A DNA stretch of 64,000 nt from Flaviaestuariibacter flavus (GTDB taxonomy: Bacteria > Bacteroidota > Bacteroidia > Chitinophagales > Chitinophagaceae), in the NCBI RefSeq assembly GCF_004337505.1, contig NZ_SJZI01000001.1:87977-151976 (forward strand), read 5' to 3'. How positions within the stretch are numbered: the first letter of the stretch is position 1; every line of letters begins with the position of its first letter. Positions 33,659 to 41,465 of this stretch are shown piece by piece. The position numbers and the translations under genes are program-made. Below the pieces are notes generated by a model. The model made no database searches and was not told where the DNA came from. It saw only the letters and a list, made by a program, of their open reading frames with translations.

Positions 33659-33701
33659 TGACAAGGGAGACCATAAGCGCCGAGCCGCCCTTCGAGTTTT
33701 G
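33659..33701 (+). promoter_or_regulatory. Rightward promoter with half-conserved Crp/Fnr-like site
   Basis: TGACAAGGGAGA (33659-33670) keeps the left half of a TGA-N6-TCA palindrome and the CA..GG core seen at the rrf2 and hemN promoters. Its centre is 29.5 bases before a -7-like element, GAGTTTTG (33694-33701), and the ATG follows at 33706. The spacing is identical to the other two promoters. Confidence 0.45.
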
Positions 33702-33705
33702 CGCG

Positions 33706-34995
33706 ATGAATCCTGCCCTCGATGCCATGGCCGGGCGGCGCTGGCGCCGGCTGCTGCGCTGGTCGTTCGCTAACCTCCTGGTGGTGGCCTTGTTTGGCCT
33801 GTTGCTCCGGGCGATGCCCTTCCTGCCGCCGCTTCCTTTCAGCTACCGCAACCTCCTGCACGGCCACTCGCATTTTGCCTTCGGGGGATGGGTGCAGCCT
33901 GCATTGTTCGGCTTGCTGCTTCGCTACTTTCCCCTGCTTGCCGAAAACGGGAGGGGGCGACACTGGACCATCGTATCGGTGCTGGTGATCGCATCGGCAT
34001 GGGGCATGCTGCTTTCGTTTCCCGTTCAGGGCTATGGTAGCGTCAGCATTGCCTTTTCCACGCTTTCACTCGCGGCCGGTATCTATGCCGCAGTGCTGGC
34101 ATGGCGCGCGCTCGCGGAAGCGCCAGCGTCAGCGGCGCATTCATTTATAAAGTGGGGCTTTATCTGGATGACCCTTTCTGCGATCGGGCCTTTTGCCACC
34201 GGCCCTATTGCCATAATGAAGGGTGTTGACTCGCCCCTCTTTCGCGACGCGGTTTATTTCTACCTCCACTTTCAATATAATGGTGCGTTCTCGTTTTTCG
34301 TGCTTGCCCTGATGCTCCGGGCCGGGATCGTGCGCACAAGCGGGCAAAGCTCGCGAACGGTATTTCTACTGTTCAATGCGTCGGTGGTGCCCACTTTTGC
34401 TTTGTCGGTTTTGTGGCATAACCCGGGCCCGGCCTGGAATTTCGCAGGCGCGGCCGGCGCCGGGTTGCAGCTTGCCGGGTATGTTGTGCTGCTGGGCGGG
34501 TTCAGGCGGGGGCAACATCTGATGGCCACGGTCAGCCTGTCGGCGCTTGGCCTGAAACTCTTGCTGCAGTTCCTCAGCGCGCTTCCGGCGGTTGCCGCGC
34601 TCGCGGCCGCTCAGCGGGGTTTCGTGATTGCCTACCTGCACCTCGTGCTGCTGGGTTTTATCAGTTGCTTTGTGTTTTCCCAGGTAAGCGGAAGCCCCCG
34701 CTGCCGGCGCGGGGGCTTCCTGTTTCTTGCGGGCTTCGCCGCTACCGAGTTACTGCTGGCGATGAACGCATCCGGCCTTTATTTCCCGCAAAACGGAGCG
34801 GTGTTGCTGGCGGCAAGCGGACTGCTCCCCACCGGCATTGCCTTTATGATTGCGGGTATGCGGCTGCCTTCGGAAAAAGCAGGTTATTTTCCAGGTGCAC
34901 GTGCCGGTGCAGGTCTTGCGCAAAGTCCCCCAGGGCCGCGATCGCCATCCGGTGCGTGGTGCAGGCGCCTTCAGGCGCCGTATAATCCTTGGTGA
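33706..34995 (+). CDS. Polytopic haem-copper-oxidase-like membrane protein of the NO-stress island
   Basis: This protein has 429 residues from ATG 33706; the upstream TTG extension is not hydrophobic and is rejected. There are about twelve helices. HGHSHFAFGGWVQPALFGLLLRYFP (helix 2), YFYLHFQYNGAFSFFVLALMLR and AYLHLVLLGFISCFVFSQ place His residues in helices as in NorB/cytochrome-oxidase subunit I or NnrS-like proteins. It is flanked by ric and rrf2 genes, so a role in NO handling is likely. The last ~45 residues (from SEKAGYFPGARAG) are antisense to the ric gene and look like read-through sequence, so the natural stop was probably lost. Confidence 0.7.
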   Translation: MNPALDAMAGRRWRRLLRWSFANLLVVALFGLLLRAMPFLPPLPFSYRNLLHGHSHFAFGGWVQPALFGLLLRYFPLLAENGRGRHWTIVSVLVIASAWGMLLSFPVQGYGSVSIAFSTLSLAAGIYAAVLAWRALAEAPASAAHSFIKWGFIWMTLSAIGPFATGPIAIMKGVDSPLFRDAVYFYLHFQYNGAFSFFVLALMLRAGIVRTSGQSSRTVFLLFNASVVPTFALSVLWHNPGPAWNFAGAAGAGLQLAGYVVLLGGFRRGQHLMATVSLSALGLKLLLQFLSALPAVAALAAAQRGFVIAYLHLVLLGFISCFVFSQVSGSPRCRRGGFLFLAGFAATELLLAMNASGLYFPQNGAVLLAASGLLPTGIAFMIAGMRLPSEKAGYFPGARAGAGLAQSPPGPRSPSGAWCRRLQAPYNPW

Positions 34996-35533
34996 GTTGC
35001 CGGATCTTTGCGGTAAGCGTGCCGGCACGGTCATGCTCGGATTCCATCACTGCTACCGGCCCACTGATAGCGCTTCCGGCAAGCGAGCCGGCTTCAACGA
35101 GGCGGATCCGCGGGAACAGAACCTGTTCTTCTTTTTGCATGTGTTCTGTCAGGCCTTCCAACAGTTCCGCAAACAGATGGTAGACCTCAATGATATACGG
35201 AAGGCGGTCGCCATGCTTCGATGCGACGCGTGCCAGGTAATGCGCCACCTGCGGACCGTTTACTTTCACGTAGGTGTGGTGTACGCGCTGGATGTAGCCG
35301 GCGAGCTCCGACAGGCCAAAGCTGTCAAAATTCGGTGCGGCGTCCGGTGCCGCGGTTGCGTTTTCCAGTTCGGCGATAAGTGTACCCGGGTCGATGCCTT
35401 TTTCCGAGCAGGCATCGGCAAGTGGGCGTTTGCCCTTGCAGCAAAAGTCGAGACCATGCCGCTCAAATACGCGGGCGGCGCGAAAGTCGTTGCTGACGAT
35501 TTGCGAAAGGGTAAGGCCGGTTTCAATTTGCAT
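34844..35533 (-). CDS. ric: Ric/YtfE/ScdA di-iron repair protein (copy 1)
   Basis: This 229-residue protein has an N-terminal DUF542 domain with the CC motif (C31/C32 in LDFCCKGKRPL), then a hemerythrin-like four-helix bundle with His/Glu ligands in VHHTYVK, LTEHMQKEEQVLFPRI, MESEHDRAG and LHRHVHLENNLLFPKA. Ric proteins repair Fe-S clusters damaged by nitric oxide or oxidants. The 3' end overlaps the end of the convergent membrane-protein gene by 152 bp. It is divergent from rrf2. Confidence 0.92.
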   Translation of the reverse strand: MQIETGLTLSQIVSNDFRAARVFERHGLDFCCKGKRPLADACSEKGIDPGTLIAELENATAAPDAAPNFDSFGLSELAGYIQRVHHTYVKVNGPQVAHYLARVASKHGDRLPYIIEVYHLFAELLEGLTEHMQKEEQVLFPRIRLVEAGSLAGSAISGPVAVMESEHDRAGTLTAKIRQLTKDYTAPEGACTTHRMAIAALGDFAQDLHRHVHLENNLLFPKAAAYPQS

Positions 35534-35609
35534 GCTGTATCAATTTTCAGTGAAAGATGATTTTTAGCGCGCGGCATCGTTCGGGTGTGTCCTGCAAAAG
35601 CGATCGGGT

Positions 35610-35675
35610 CAAAGCTAGCCGGGGGCGGCAGGCGGGTGGGTGAGGCTTGTCAAACGCCCGGTTGATAGGTGTCAA
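35610..35675 (-). promoter_or_regulatory. ric copy 1 promoter with upstream Fnr-like palindrome
   Basis: On the minus strand TAGCTTTG (35617 to 35610) matches the -7 consensus, and TTGATAGGTGTCAA at 35662-35675 is a near-perfect Fnr-type palindrome centred 51.5 bases upstream of it. That is 22 bases, about two helical turns, further than in the rightward promoters, like a class I activator position. The untranslated leader would be about 70 bases. Confidence 0.45.
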
Positions 35676-35709
35676 CAGCTGAGAAAGCTGCTTTTTTTCA
35701 GTTCAACGT

Positions 35710-35753
35710 ATGACACAGGTCATGTTTCGCGCCGGAAGGGCCGGGTAGCTTTG
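35710..35753 (+). promoter_or_regulatory. rrf2 promoter with perfect ATGAC-N4-GTCAT palindrome
   Basis: ATGACACAGGTCAT (35710-35723) is a perfect palindromic site centred 29.5 bases upstream of the -7 element TAGCTTTG (35746-35753). ATG follows at 35763, so the mRNA is nearly leaderless. If transcription starts about five bases after the element, the site centre falls near -41.5, the classic class II position of Crp/Fnr activators. Confidence 0.65.
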
Positions 35754-35762
35754 TTGCTTCAT

Positions 35763-36233
35763 ATGCTGTTTTCAAAATCATTCGGATATGCCCTGCGGGG
35801 CATCCTTTATATCGCCGCCTCCCAACAGGAGGGCCGCCCGGTGCAGGTAGAAGACATTGCCCGGGAGCTGGAAGTGCCCAAATTCTTCCTGGCCAAGATC
35901 CTGAAGGGACTGGTTAAGGAGGGCTTCCTGGCTTCTCTCAAAGGCCCCCGTGGCGGCTTCCGGGTGCCTGCTTCCTCGCTGAATCGTCCGCTCATCGACC
36001 TGCTGGCTGCCACCGACGGCCTTGAGAACTTTCATGCCTGCGTATTGCAGCAGAAGGCCTGTAACCCCGCCAATCCCTGCCCGCTGCACCCGCACGTGCG
36101 CGAGATGCAGAACTGTCTCCGCGATATGCTCACCAAAACACTTATGAGCAGCTTTCTCAACGACGGTCCGGAAGTATTGCTCCGCAGCCTGGGCACCGAC
36201 CGGACCGGGATAGCGCTCCTTACCAGCAACTAG
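35763..36233 (+). CDS. Rrf2-family transcription regulator (NsrR/IscR-like)
   Basis: This protein has 156 residues from ATG 35763 (MLFSKSFGYALRGILYIA). The winged helix includes VEDIARELEVPKFFLAKILKGLVKEGFLASLKGPRGGF. Three Cys (C93, C100, C106) lie in the HAC..ACN..PC loop, which binds a Fe-S cluster in NsrR, IscR and RsrR. With ric genes on both sides, an NO- or Fe-S-sensing repressor role is likely. It is the first gene of a rightward run of rrf2, ric2, histidine kinase and receiver-Crp. Confidence 0.88.
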   Translation: MLFSKSFGYALRGILYIAASQQEGRPVQVEDIARELEVPKFFLAKILKGLVKEGFLASLKGPRGGFRVPASSLNRPLIDLLAATDGLENFHACVLQQKACNPANPCPLHPHVREMQNCLRDMLTKTLMSSFLNDGPEVLLRSLGTDRTGIALLTSN

Positions 36234-36239
36234 TTCTGT

Positions 36240-36962
36240 ATGCCGACAAAATCCGTCTCCGAGCTGGTGCGCGACGATTACCGCGCCGCCGACGTTTTTA
36301 AGAAGTGGGGGATCAATTACTGCTGTGGCGGTCATGCGCCGCTCGCGGAGGTATGCCGGATCCCCGGCTTCGACCAGGAACTCATCGAAGCCGAGCTGCG
36401 CGACGCCCGCCGCGGGCGCAGCCTCCCGGCTTCCATCGACTCTATCAACTGGCCCCTTCCGTTCCTGGTTGATTATATCCAGCATGTGCACCACAGTTTT
36501 GCCCGAAATGCCGGCCTCCGGCTGCAACAGCAGCTCGAAAGCTTCGTGCCGGGTCATCTTAAAAAATATCCCTACCTCGCCGAAGTCCAGGATGCATTCA
36601 ACCTCCTGATGGTTCAGCTGCTGGAGCACATGCGTGACGAAGAAGAGCGCGTTTTTCCTTACCTGCGGCAGCTTTTCAGTGCTTATGAGAGTAAGGAATC
36701 GTACGGCAAACTGTTCGTGCGCACCCTGGGCCGCTCGCTCGACACCGTGCCGGAAGAGCACCGGCGGATCGAAGCAGCCTTACTGAATCTTCGGTCGCTC
36801 ACCGGCCACTATACCTTTGCCGAAGCCGCTTGCACCAACCACCAGGTGATCTATCACTGCCTTCGCGAGTTTGATGAAGACCTGGTGCAACACATGCATC
36901 TCGAGAATAATGTGCTGTTTCACCGGGTGGCGGAAATGGAAAAAGAACTGCGTGCGCTTTGA
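36240..36962 (+). CDS. ric: Ric/YtfE/ScdA di-iron repair protein (copy 2)
   Basis: This 240-residue protein has the same architecture as copy 1: DUF542 with C28/C29 in INYCCGGHAPL, then hemerythrin-like ligands in VHHSFARN, LLEHMRDEEERVFPYL, PEEHRRIE and LVQHMHLENNVLFHRV. The two copies are clearly diverged paralogues. This one starts six bases after the rrf2 stop and is surely cotranscribed with it. Each may serve a different cluster, partner or stress level. Confidence 0.92.
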   Translation: MPTKSVSELVRDDYRAADVFKKWGINYCCGGHAPLAEVCRIPGFDQELIEAELRDARRGRSLPASIDSINWPLPFLVDYIQHVHHSFARNAGLRLQQQLESFVPGHLKKYPYLAEVQDAFNLLMVQLLEHMRDEEERVFPYLRQLFSAYESKESYGKLFVRTLGRSLDTVPEEHRRIEAALLNLRSLTGHYTFAEAACTNHQVIYHCLREFDEDLVQHMHLENNVLFHRVAEMEKELRAL

Positions 36963-36996
36963 GGAAGGGCTTTAAGTTTGTGCAAAACCCCGCTCC

Positions 36997-38586
36997 GTGA
37001 AAATGCCGCAGCTTTCCCACCGGCAGGCTTCCTGGCTTGCCGCGATCGCTTTCTTCCTCACCATCGCCCTCAACTGGTGGATGCCGGGCTATTCCATCAG
37101 TCTCAGCGGTTTGCTGGTGGTGATCTTCCTGTCGGTTTTTGTAAGCACGCGCAGCTCCACCATTATTGCCGGCGTGGTAAGCGTCATTGTTGTGCTGGGC
37201 TTCATGTTCTATTCCATCAGCAAGCAGCAGGGCGACAGTTGGACGCAGTACGGCTTTACCGCACTTATGATCGTGTTCACCACGCTCATCGTACTATATA
37301 TCAAGAGCCTCATCTCCGCCATGCAATTCGACAAGTCGCACATGACCTCCCTGTTCGAAAATGCCACTGAGGGTATCATCCTTACCAATAGCCATGCGGA
37401 GATCATATTGATAAACCCGGCGGCTACGCGCATGTTCGGGTATGATGAAGAAGAGCTGATCGGCAAGCCTGTAGAAACCCTGCTGCCCAAGAAATACCGC
37501 GCCGGCCACGTGCAGCTGCGCGACCATTTTTACCACAACCCCAGCAACCGCCGCATGGGGTCCGGCCGCGACCTCAACGGGCAGCGCCGCGACGGTTCCA
37601 ACTTCCCGGTGGAGGTGAGTCTTTCTTCGTACAAGCAGCAGGACAACCAATACGTGATCGCCTTTATCGTGGATATTACCCACCGCAAGGAGATCGAGCA
37701 AAGCATGCTGGATCAGCAGCAGCAGCTCGAGAAGGTCACCAGCGACGTGCGCAAGCTCAATTCAGAACTGGAAGCCAAAGTGGAGGAGCGGACCCTTATC
37801 CTGAAGGAAGCCCTGCAACGGCTCGAGCAATCGCAGGCCGAGCTGAGCGAGGCGCTTGACAAGGAGCGGCAGCTCAACGAGATCAAGAGCCGCTTTGTGT
37901 CGATGGCGTCGCACGAGTTCCGGACGCCGCTCAGCGCCGTGCTTTCTTCGGCATCGCTGCTTGCCAAGTATACCACATCGGAGCAGCAGCCCAACCGCGA
38001 CAAGCACATCAACCGCATCCGCGACTCGGTGAAGCACCTCAACGACCTGCTCGAGGACTTCCTCTCGCTGGGTAAGCTCGACGAGGGAAGGATCGGCGCG
38101 CAGCCGGTTCCCTTCAACCTCCCGGAAACGGTGAACGATACCATCGACGACGTGCGCGGCCTGGTGAAGGACGGCCAGGAGATCCGCTTCGCCCACCAGG
38201 GCGCCGAGCGCGTTTTCAACGATAAAAAGCTGCTTCGCAATATCCTCATCAACCTGGTGAGCAACGCGTTGAAGTTCTCCGACCCCGAGGGCGAAGTGCT
38301 GGTGGAAAGCCATGTGAACGGCGAAACAGCCGAGATCACCGTCATCGATAAGGGCATTGGTATTGCCGAGGAAGATCAGCAGCACCTTTTCTCGACCTTT
38401 TTCCGCGGTAAAAACGCGATCAACATCCAGGGTACGGGCCTTGGCCTGCACATTGTGAAACGCTATACTGACCTGATGGGGGGCACCATCAGCCTCCGGA
38501 GCAGACTGGGAGAGGGGACGACCGTAGTTGTCCGGTTCCCGGTACGCCTCAAGGAAGAAGGGGCCGAAAATGGCAACCGGTTTTAA
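36997..38586 (+). CDS. PAS-domain sensor histidine kinase
   Basis: This 529-residue protein starts with GTG 36997; ATG 37003 two codons later is equally possible. It has four to five membrane helices in 10-110, a PAS domain at about 115-235 (FENATEGIILTNSHAEIILINPAATRMFGY), a coiled coil at 238-300, HisKA with the phospho-acceptor in SMASHEFRTPLSAV, and HATPase_c with N-box NILINLVSNALKFSDPEG and G-boxes DKGIGIAEED and GTGLGLHIVKR. It lies 34 bp after ric2 and 68 bp before the receiver-Crp gene, its likely partner. A redox or NO signal is plausible from context only. Confidence 0.92.
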   Translation: MKMPQLSHRQASWLAAIAFFLTIALNWWMPGYSISLSGLLVVIFLSVFVSTRSSTIIAGVVSVIVVLGFMFYSISKQQGDSWTQYGFTALMIVFTTLIVLYIKSLISAMQFDKSHMTSLFENATEGIILTNSHAEIILINPAATRMFGYDEEELIGKPVETLLPKKYRAGHVQLRDHFYHNPSNRRMGSGRDLNGQRRDGSNFPVEVSLSSYKQQDNQYVIAFIVDITHRKEIEQSMLDQQQQLEKVTSDVRKLNSELEAKVEERTLILKEALQRLEQSQAELSEALDKERQLNEIKSRFVSMASHEFRTPLSAVLSSASLLAKYTTSEQQPNRDKHINRIRDSVKHLNDLLEDFLSLGKLDEGRIGAQPVPFNLPETVNDTIDDVRGLVKDGQEIRFAHQGAERVFNDKKLLRNILINLVSNALKFSDPEGEVLVESHVNGETAEITVIDKGIGIAEEDQQHLFSTFFRGKNAINIQGTGLGLHIVKRYTDLMGGTISLRSRLGEGTTVVVRFPVRLKEEGAENGNRF

Positions 38587-38654
38587 AAGTTCCGGAACCC
38601 GGCACCGGTGCTGGTTAACGAACAGAATTAATACTCAACAGACGCTTTATTTAT

Positions 38655-39713
38655 ATGGGAAAGACGATTCTTGTTATTGACGACAACAACGACCTGCGGG
38701 AAAACACCGCCGAGATCCTCGACCTGGCGGGCTACACCACCCTTACCGCCGAAAACGGCAAGCGGGGCGTGGAAGTGGCCAACCGCGAAAAGCCCGACCT
38801 CATCGTATGCGATATTATGATGCCGGAGCTTGATGGCTACGGGGTGCTGCACCTGCTCCGGAAAAACCCCGACACCGAGCGGATCCCCTTTATTTTCCTG
38901 ACCGCCAAAACCGAGCGCAGCGACTTCAGGAAGGGGATGGAAATGGGGGCCGATGACTATGTGACCAAGCCTTTTGAAGATATCGAGCTGCTCAACGCCA
39001 TCGAGGTGCGGCTCAAAAAGAGCGACGTGCTCAGCCACAACTACGCACCTTCCGCGCAGGGTCTTTCGCAGTTCGTAAAGGATGTGAAAGATTCGGGCAT
39101 GCTCCAGCAGCTCAGTGGTCAATACGACGTGGAGCACTTTGCCCGCAAACAGACCGTGTATGCCGAAGGCAAGCGGCCGCGCTTCCTCTATTACCTCGTA
39201 AGCGGCAAGGTGAAGGCTTTCAAGGTGCACGAGGATGGCAAGGAATACATCACCGACCTTTTCAGCGCGGGCGATTTCATCGGCTATAAAGCCCTGATCG
39301 AGGATGCGAATTATGATGATACTGCCACGGTGCTGGAAGACGGCGAACTGATGCAGATACCGCGCGATGAGTTCCTGCAGCTTATCCACAGCGATATCAG
39401 CATTGCCGCCAAGTTCATTCAGATTATGACGCAGAACGTAAAGGAAAAGGAGGAGCGCCTGCTCAACCTGGCCTACAGCTCGCTCCGGAAGCGGGTGGCC
39501 AAGGCCCTGGTGGACATCCACGCGAAGTTTTACAGCCAGCGCCCCGATTCGGTCATCGAGTTCTCCCGCGACGATATTGCCCAATATATCGGCACCGCCA
39601 CCGAGTCGCTCATCCGCACGCTCAGCGACTTCAAGAGCGAAAAGCTGATCGACATCAAAAGCGGTAAGATCTCTATTATTAACCTGGAGAAGCTGAAGAA
39701 CCTATTGTATTGA
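38655..39713 (+). CDS. Receiver-Crp fusion transcription factor
   Basis: This 352-residue protein has a CheY-like receiver (1-122) with acidic D9/D10, phospho-acceptor D53 in VCDIMMPELDGYG and K of VTKPF. It is joined to a cyclic-nucleotide-binding-type beta roll (about 150-235: ARKQTVYAEGKRPRFLYYLVSGKVKAF) and a Crp-type winged helix (about 265-345: FSRDDIAQYIGTATESLIRTLSDFK). It is thus a phosphorylation-controlled member of the Crp/Fnr family. The PAS kinase upstream is the obvious kinase, and the TGA-N6-TCA sites upstream of rrf2, hemN and neighbours are the obvious candidate targets (inference). Confidence 0.9.
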   Translation: MGKTILVIDDNNDLRENTAEILDLAGYTTLTAENGKRGVEVANREKPDLIVCDIMMPELDGYGVLHLLRKNPDTERIPFIFLTAKTERSDFRKGMEMGADDYVTKPFEDIELLNAIEVRLKKSDVLSHNYAPSAQGLSQFVKDVKDSGMLQQLSGQYDVEHFARKQTVYAEGKRPRFLYYLVSGKVKAFKVHEDGKEYITDLFSAGDFIGYKALIEDANYDDTATVLEDGELMQIPRDEFLQLIHSDISIAAKFIQIMTQNVKEKEERLLNLAYSSLRKRVAKALVDIHAKFYSQRPDSVIEFSRDDIAQYIGTATESLIRTLSDFKSEKLIDIKSGKISIINLEKLKNLLY

Positions 39714-39737
39714 ACTGTCGGGAAGGCCCGGTGAAAT

Positions 39738-39767
39738 CCAAAGGCGTCGCTTGCGCGACGCCTTTGG
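39738..39767 (+). terminator. Strong hairpin after the receiver-Crp gene
   Basis: A perfect 13-bp stem (39738-39750 with 39755-39767) has a 4-nt loop, 25 bp after the stop codon. No T-run follows, so termination efficiency is uncertain. It directly abuts the palindromic repeat at 39769. Confidence 0.5.
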
Positions 39768-39768
39768 C

Positions 39769-39902
39769 GTCATTGCGAGCGCAGCGAACCAAACTCCGGC
39801 TTTACGCAGGGTGTTCGCAGGCCGAGAAGTTGCGCATTGAAGCTTTTCCAGGTAAGGTCAGTCTTCAGGTCGGGGAGTTTGCTTCGCTGCGCTCGCAATG
39901 AC
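39769..39902. repeat. Palindromic intergenic element with 29-bp inverted ends
   Basis: The left arm 39769-39797 and right arm 39874-39902 are inverted copies with one mismatch in 29 bases. Each begins GTCATTGCGAGCGCAGCGAA and ends in an AAACTCC sequence. The 76-bp middle has no gene. A small palindrome (39901-39915) follows. It resembles the widespread GTCATTGCGAG-type REP/MITE-like repeats of bacterial intergenic DNA and encodes no transposase. Confidence 0.75.
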
Positions 39903-39946
39903 AGGCTGCGCCTGTCCGCTGTGCCTGATTACACTCGTTCTCCCAC

Positions 39947-39990
39947 CTAACACGGGTCATTTTCCCCGCGACCACGTCCGGGTAGTTTTG
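39947..39990 (+). promoter_or_regulatory. hemN promoter with Crp/Fnr-like site
   Basis: CTAACACGGGTCAT (39947-39960) matches the rrf2 site at ten of fourteen positions and is centred 29.5 bases before the -7 element TAGTTTTG (39983-39990), the same distance as at rrf2. The hemN ATG is at 39995, so the transcript is nearly leaderless. Confidence 0.6.
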
Positions 39991-39994
39991 TGTT

Positions 39995-41374
39995 ATGAAA
40001 CCGGAAGCCGTGAGTCCCTTGTTGGTGCGTAAATACAATCAGCCCGTGCCGCGCTATACCAGCTATCCAACCGTGCCGTACTGGCAGGAAGGCATCAATG
40101 TCGATGCCTGGAAGGACGTATTCCGCGAAACCTTTCACCAGGAGAACCATACGCAGGGTATCTCGCTTTATATCCACCTTCCGTTTTGTGAGTCGCTGTG
40201 TACCTACTGCGGCTGCAATAAAAAGATCACCACCAACCATTCGGTGGAGGAGGAGTACCTCCTGGCGATCGCAAAAGAGTGGAAGCTTTACCGCAAGCTG
40301 ATGCAACAAACACCGGTCATCCGCGAGCTGCACCTCGGTGGGGGTACGCCCACGTTTTTTTCGCCGCGCAACCTGCAGCGGCTGCTTGACAGCATTCTTC
40401 GCGACAGCATCGTGCATCCCCAGCATGCCTTCAGCATCGAGGGGCATCCCAATAACACTACGCCGGCTCACCTGAAGGTGCTTTTCGAGGCCGGCTTCCG
40501 CCGCATCTCTTACGGGGTCCAGGACCTCGATCCGGAAGTGCAGCGCGTCATCAACCGCGTCCAGCCCTTTGAGCGGGTGCAGGAAGCCACGGAGGCGGCG
40601 CGCGATGCGGGCTTCACGTCGGTCAACTTCGACCTGATTTACGGCCTGCCGCTGCAGACACTTGAAAGCATCGAAAACACCATTGGTGCCGTGATCAAAC
40701 TGCGGCCCGACCGCATTGCCTTCTACAGCTATGCGCACGTGCCCTGGACGAGCCGCTCCCAGCGTCTCTTTGACGAAAGCCACCTGCCCTCACCCGAAGA
40801 GAAGATCCTGCTCTACCTTAAAGGAAAGGAGCTGCTTATAGCCGCCGGCTACGAAGACATCGGCATGGACCATTTTGCCCTGCCCGGCGACGAGCTCGCC
40901 CGTGCCCGCGCCGAAGGGCGCCTGCACCGCAATTTTATGGGCTACACTACCCAGGATACCGGCCTGCTGCTTGGTCTCGGTGTATCCAGCATCTCCGATG
41001 CCGGCGGTGCCTATGCCCAGAACGCGAAGACGCTCCACGATTATTACGCCGACATCAACAAGGGAGTGCTGAGTGTGAAAAAAGGATATTTTCTCAATGA
41101 GGAAGACCGGGTGTTCCGGAAATACATCCTCGATATCGCCTGCCGTGGCGCGGCGCGCTTTCGTTCCGATGATGCGGCGCTGTTGCGGCAGTATAGCTTC
41201 CCGCTGCTGCAACCTCTTTCGGAAGACGGGCTGCTTCTCTGGAACGAGCAGGGGCTGCAGCTGACCGGCCCTGGCTACCAGTTTCTCCGCAATGTTTGCG
41301 CCGCCTTCGACCTGCACCTCCTGCGGGGCGCGGCTTCCGGCAACGGCACCGGGCGCTTCAGCAAGGCGATCTGA
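39995..41374 (+). CDS. hemN: Oxygen-independent coproporphyrinogen III dehydrogenase
   Basis: This 459-residue radical SAM enzyme decarboxylates two propionates of coproporphyrinogen III to protoporphyrinogen IX without oxygen. The 4Fe-4S cluster is held by C65, C69 and C72, with the HemN-specific extra C74, in HLPFCESLCTYCGC. PRYTSYPT at 20-27 and the GGGTPTF motif are also present. The extra Cys and full length distinguish it from the HemW haem chaperone. Its promoter carries a Crp/Fnr-like site, in keeping with low-oxygen induction. Confidence 0.94.
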   Translation: MKPEAVSPLLVRKYNQPVPRYTSYPTVPYWQEGINVDAWKDVFRETFHQENHTQGISLYIHLPFCESLCTYCGCNKKITTNHSVEEEYLLAIAKEWKLYRKLMQQTPVIRELHLGGGTPTFFSPRNLQRLLDSILRDSIVHPQHAFSIEGHPNNTTPAHLKVLFEAGFRRISYGVQDLDPEVQRVINRVQPFERVQEATEAARDAGFTSVNFDLIYGLPLQTLESIENTIGAVIKLRPDRIAFYSYAHVPWTSRSQRLFDESHLPSPEEKILLYLKGKELLIAAGYEDIGMDHFALPGDELARARAEGRLHRNFMGYTTQDTGLLLGLGVSSISDAGGAYAQNAKTLHDYYADINKGVLSVKKGYFLNEEDRVFRKYILDIACRGAARFRSDDAALLRQYSFPLLQPLSEDGLLLWNEQGLQLTGPGYQFLRNVCAAFDLHLLRGAASGNGTGRFSKAI

Positions 41375-41399
41375 CCCTGAACTGGCTTTGCACCAAACG

Positions 41400-41428
41400 A
41401 ACAAGGGATGCCACCGGCATCCCTTGTT
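41400..41428. terminator. Bidirectional terminator between hemN and ytxJ-like gene
   Basis: A perfect 13-bp stem (41400-41412 with 41416-41428) has a 3-nt loop in the convergent gap, 26 bp after the hemN stop and 38 bp from the stop of the leftward gene. There is no long T-run, but the stem is strong in both directions. Confidence 0.65.
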
Positions 41429-41465
41429 AACTATCTTTTATTCCGCGCACCGTGGCGGCTCCCGG

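Noticed and set aside
35778..36761. 327-codon minus-strand open frame
   Set aside because: It is antisense to rrf2 and ric2, both of which have clear motifs.
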